Made by a program: the position numbers and the translations under genes. Shown piece by piece: positions 63,201 to 64,000 of a DNA stretch of 64,000 nucleotides. The stretch lies in assembly GCA_017456015.1 (NCBI GenBank), contig JAFTLL010000001.1, forward strand, positions 1 through 64,000, written 5' to 3'. The notes below the pieces were generated by a model. The model was not told the origin of the DNA, made no database searches, and saw nothing but the letters and a program-made list of their open reading frames with translations. Each line of letters begins with the position of its first letter. Position 1 is the first letter of the stretch. The stretch is from Clostridia bacterium. GTDB taxonomy: Bacteria; Bacillota_A; Clostridia; Oscillospirales; Acutalibacteraceae.

Positions 63201-64000
63201 ATCGATGATATCGGCATTAACTATGAAAAGGGCACCTATGATGTTGATGAAACGATAGAGGATATCGTAACTTATTACGCCGGAAATACATTGCAAAAAC
63301 CGGATGATACAGTACAGATTATCGGTGAAGGCTTAATCAACACCGTAGCTTCTGCCGAATTGTACACCGTTCCGAATCAAACGATAGACCCGGCAAACCC
63401 GCAGTATGTTTTTGAAACGAGCTTGACCTCTTCGTCTACCGATACCGGTGTAACGACACTGCCGACAACACCCACCTGGAATGCAACCGATGCGATTGCA
63501 GCTGAATTCGTACAAAGAGCAGAGGACTCTGTGAAATTCACGCTTCCCGCATCTTTGGACTTAGGCATTTATGCCGTTAAGTTAAAGGCAGCCGTTGCAG
63601 GCAAGGAAGACAAGATTCTTTACTTGAACAACCCCCATATCAAATACTATATGGGTGACGACGGTGACGATGCATCGCAAGGCGGTTCGATTCGTCTTAT
63701 CGGTGAAAACCTGTATGTTGACGATGCGCATCCTGTAACCGTAGTGGCGAAATCCTTGGCCACAGGCGCTTACACCACACTGGCGGTGACCAAAACCTTT
63801 GAAGACGACAACTATGCTGTTGAGGCTGCGATTCCGGAAGATTTTGCAGCCGGCAAATATGAGGTTATGCTGCATAACGGTTATGGTGACAACACCTGTT
63901 GGTCTGAGCCGTTAGTATTCAGCGTAACCGAAAAGCAGGAAAGAGAAATCTGGGCTGCAAAAGGTTGGTTTGACGTTACACAGTACGGCGCAGACGGAAC
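60255..64000 (+). CDS. Very large modular surface protein with pectate-lyase-like domain (3' truncated by the window)
   Basis: The frame is open from ATG 60255 (AAGGAGG upstream) to the end of the window, at least 1248 residues. A signal peptide (IMALTLSVLIVLLSLNLTVF) is followed by three LamG-like modules near residues 45, 423 and 805 (boxes DTFEYPSG, FFDDFEYENG and FFDFEYLQNP), each followed by helical FIVAR-like stretches. Then come two Ig-like domains (IIGEGLINTVASAELYTVP; IRLIGENLYVDDAHP). The last residues WFDVTQYGADGT match the start of a pectate_lyase_3-type beta-helix. The catalytic part lies beyond the window. Likely a secreted polysaccharide-degrading or binding protein. Confidence 0.85.
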   Translation, partial: MMKKSIKRIMALTLSVLIVLLSLNLTVFVSAGSTVKDYLGSQFTQKDTFEYPSGTDLSSVWETTLYNGQNNDKGASTANIKTNPTVVADPLDSNNKVLKMGTAVGKNQMGTVLYKMKNSLAPSGRRIKSLSFKVYKTNASDAFQIILYSGRNKTDETMELCNSIELVNYYHVWLRNGYDTVVPLDTNTELPDLTIAAQTWTNVTLEYIYTNGSITGYTLTVGDKHFSKNVSTSGYVPYNSNSMSDTGFSTGFLYGLTETYLDDVTIRYEVLDSDDAADVAADFRNNFAAELALTTSAVNAADKVDLDEALAEYNAASSEVQALLANEKATIDSLLNKIEEDRIAGEVNVYKATHATILAKNEDTIQASDMDALNAAYLGFLDLTVATQNSSQLSADKANLEAMLQKLKGSAISNQITTQTAGEFFDDFEYENGVIPSDIYETKVNDRAEYPLVNDTSLKGHIVESPTDASNHVLKLDKACSANWHYYALNSDLYPTDRKIQSVSFKYYANSTRENGGINLVVYQGLLRDSNTALISCALASGKAPAIYINGVRYLPLNELPTITASQWNDVTLEYVYEGTSLAGITLTIDNGTTSGSHTYSYLSLRNELGKMKATGFTAGLSFPWDANASLIDDLHYTFAQTADESGTADAAAFKQTYASVLAKDPATVTDADKTAVKEAIVAYGNLSGAAQACLTAEAAALTEMAEKLFASEYAALQAFIQKYKASIFDKDVDDFVIADLTVLKEAYDAHAALDDISRSLAGYPYKYQIDSALKYVSDNPTPRVDGDYSSSFFDFEYLQNPLVLDTADEGQFISGVVKDPYPTQGNEDNNVFKLEFTKADRNTQVFFTLKDEYWPKEPAQVTSYSFKFCVEDIKNYTRPLLCYSYIDEDNYYAVYPRLGTPLAMYSTGVTNGQESYSYMNTPAVIPAQEWGTITFTFTDAACAIAMDTSVASYRVELDYKVGSRIAFGFKPQYDQAGVPLYIDDIGINYEKGTYDVDETIEDIVTYYAGNTLQKPDDTVQIIGEGLINTVASAELYTVPNQTIDPANPQYVFETSLTSSSTDTGVTTLPTTPTWNATDAIAAEFVQRAEDSVKFTLPASLDLGIYAVKLKAAVAGKEDKILYLNNPHIKYYMGDDGDDASQGGSIRLIGENLYVDDAHPVTVVAKSLATGAYTTLAVTKTFEDDNYAVEAAIPEDFAAGKYEVMLHNGYGDNTCWSEPLVFSVTEKQEREIWAAKGWFDVTQYGADG

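Noticed and set aside
1..64000. tRNA or rRNA genes, insertion sequences, prophage, attachment sites
   Set aside because: No cloverleaf-like intergenic segment, transposase, integrase or terminal inverted repeat was recognised by eye; the gaps are short and mostly explained by promoters and terminators. A tRNAscan-SE and Infernal run would be the decisive check.

Overview
The window comes from a low-to-mid GC Gram-positive anaerobe of the class Clostridia, most likely the Oscillospirales/Ruminococcaceae-like gut lineages. Reasons: the housekeeping synteny (topA-trmFO-plsX-rnc-radical SAM-smc-ftsY, nadD-yqeK-rsfS-leuS, efp next to a CD1247-type protein, ispD-ispF), strong AGGAGG ribosome binding sites with many TTG/GTG starts, a DUF4830 protein, an oxygen-sensitive glycyl radical enzyme, and large secreted proteins with FIVAR-like helical repeats. 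I assign the lineage from gene content only.

Region 1 (about 1-32,240) is a core-genome block, almost all on the + strand. It holds DNA topology and segregation (topA, smc), tRNA modification and charging (trmFO, leuS), lipid synthesis (plsX), RNA processing (rnc, yhaM), SRP targeting (ftsY), nucleotide hygiene and NAD synthesis (rdgB, nadD, yqeK, rsfS), rpsU, DNA repair (nfo), efp, isoprenoid synthesis (ispD, ispF), a shared sugar-ABC ATPase (msmK/ugpC type), a CdaR-like regulator, an ftsE-ftsX-M23 peptidase divisome operon, a PdaB-like deacetylase and two HAD phosphatases. yhaM and purA are the only - strand genes. Clear sigma-A promoters precede rpsU and efp, and strong intrinsic terminators close several units.

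Region 2 (32,332-46,062) is a complete bacterial microcompartment (BMC) operon of the glycyl-radical type associated with deoxy-sugar (fucose/rhamnose) breakdown, usually called GRM5. It encodes a B12-independent propanediol dehydratase, its activase, an EutS-type shell protein, an EutP/PduV GTPase, a class II aldolase, a DUF336 protein, a zinc alcohol dehydrogenase, five single-domain shell hexamers, one pentamer vertex, a PduS-like flavin/Fe-S protein, a PduT-like tandem shell protein with Cys38, a DeoR regulator, PduP and PduL. Inferred flow: aldolase gives lactaldehyde, the alcohol dehydrogenase gives 1,2-propanediol, the radical enzyme gives propionaldehyde, then PduP and PduL give propionyl-CoA and propionyl phosphate, with propanol made to recycle NADH. 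Encapsulation-peptide-like helices are visible on the aldolase (C end) and on the alcohol dehydrogenase, PduP, PduL and possibly the DUF336 protein (N end), but not on the radical enzyme. There are two good promoters, one at the start and one before the aldolase.

Region 3 (46,153-64,000) is an accessory cluster for the cell surface and sugar uptake. It has a 1437-residue secreted protein with three near-repeated modules, an unannotated 48-residue peptide, two membrane-tethered surface proteins, an LplB/YtcP-type ABC importer (two permeases and a lipoprotein, no ATPase), a membrane-tethered protein with a cohesin-like domain, a secreted two-module protein, and a very large modular protein whose pectate-lyase-like beta-helix has just begun when the window ends. 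I infer that this cluster captures and cuts a plant or mucin-type polysaccharide and that deoxy-sugars released from it could feed the adjacent microcompartment. The msmK-type ATPase in region 1 is a plausible energy source for the importer. This coupling is the least described part of the window and rests on adjacency and fold recognition, not on direct proof.
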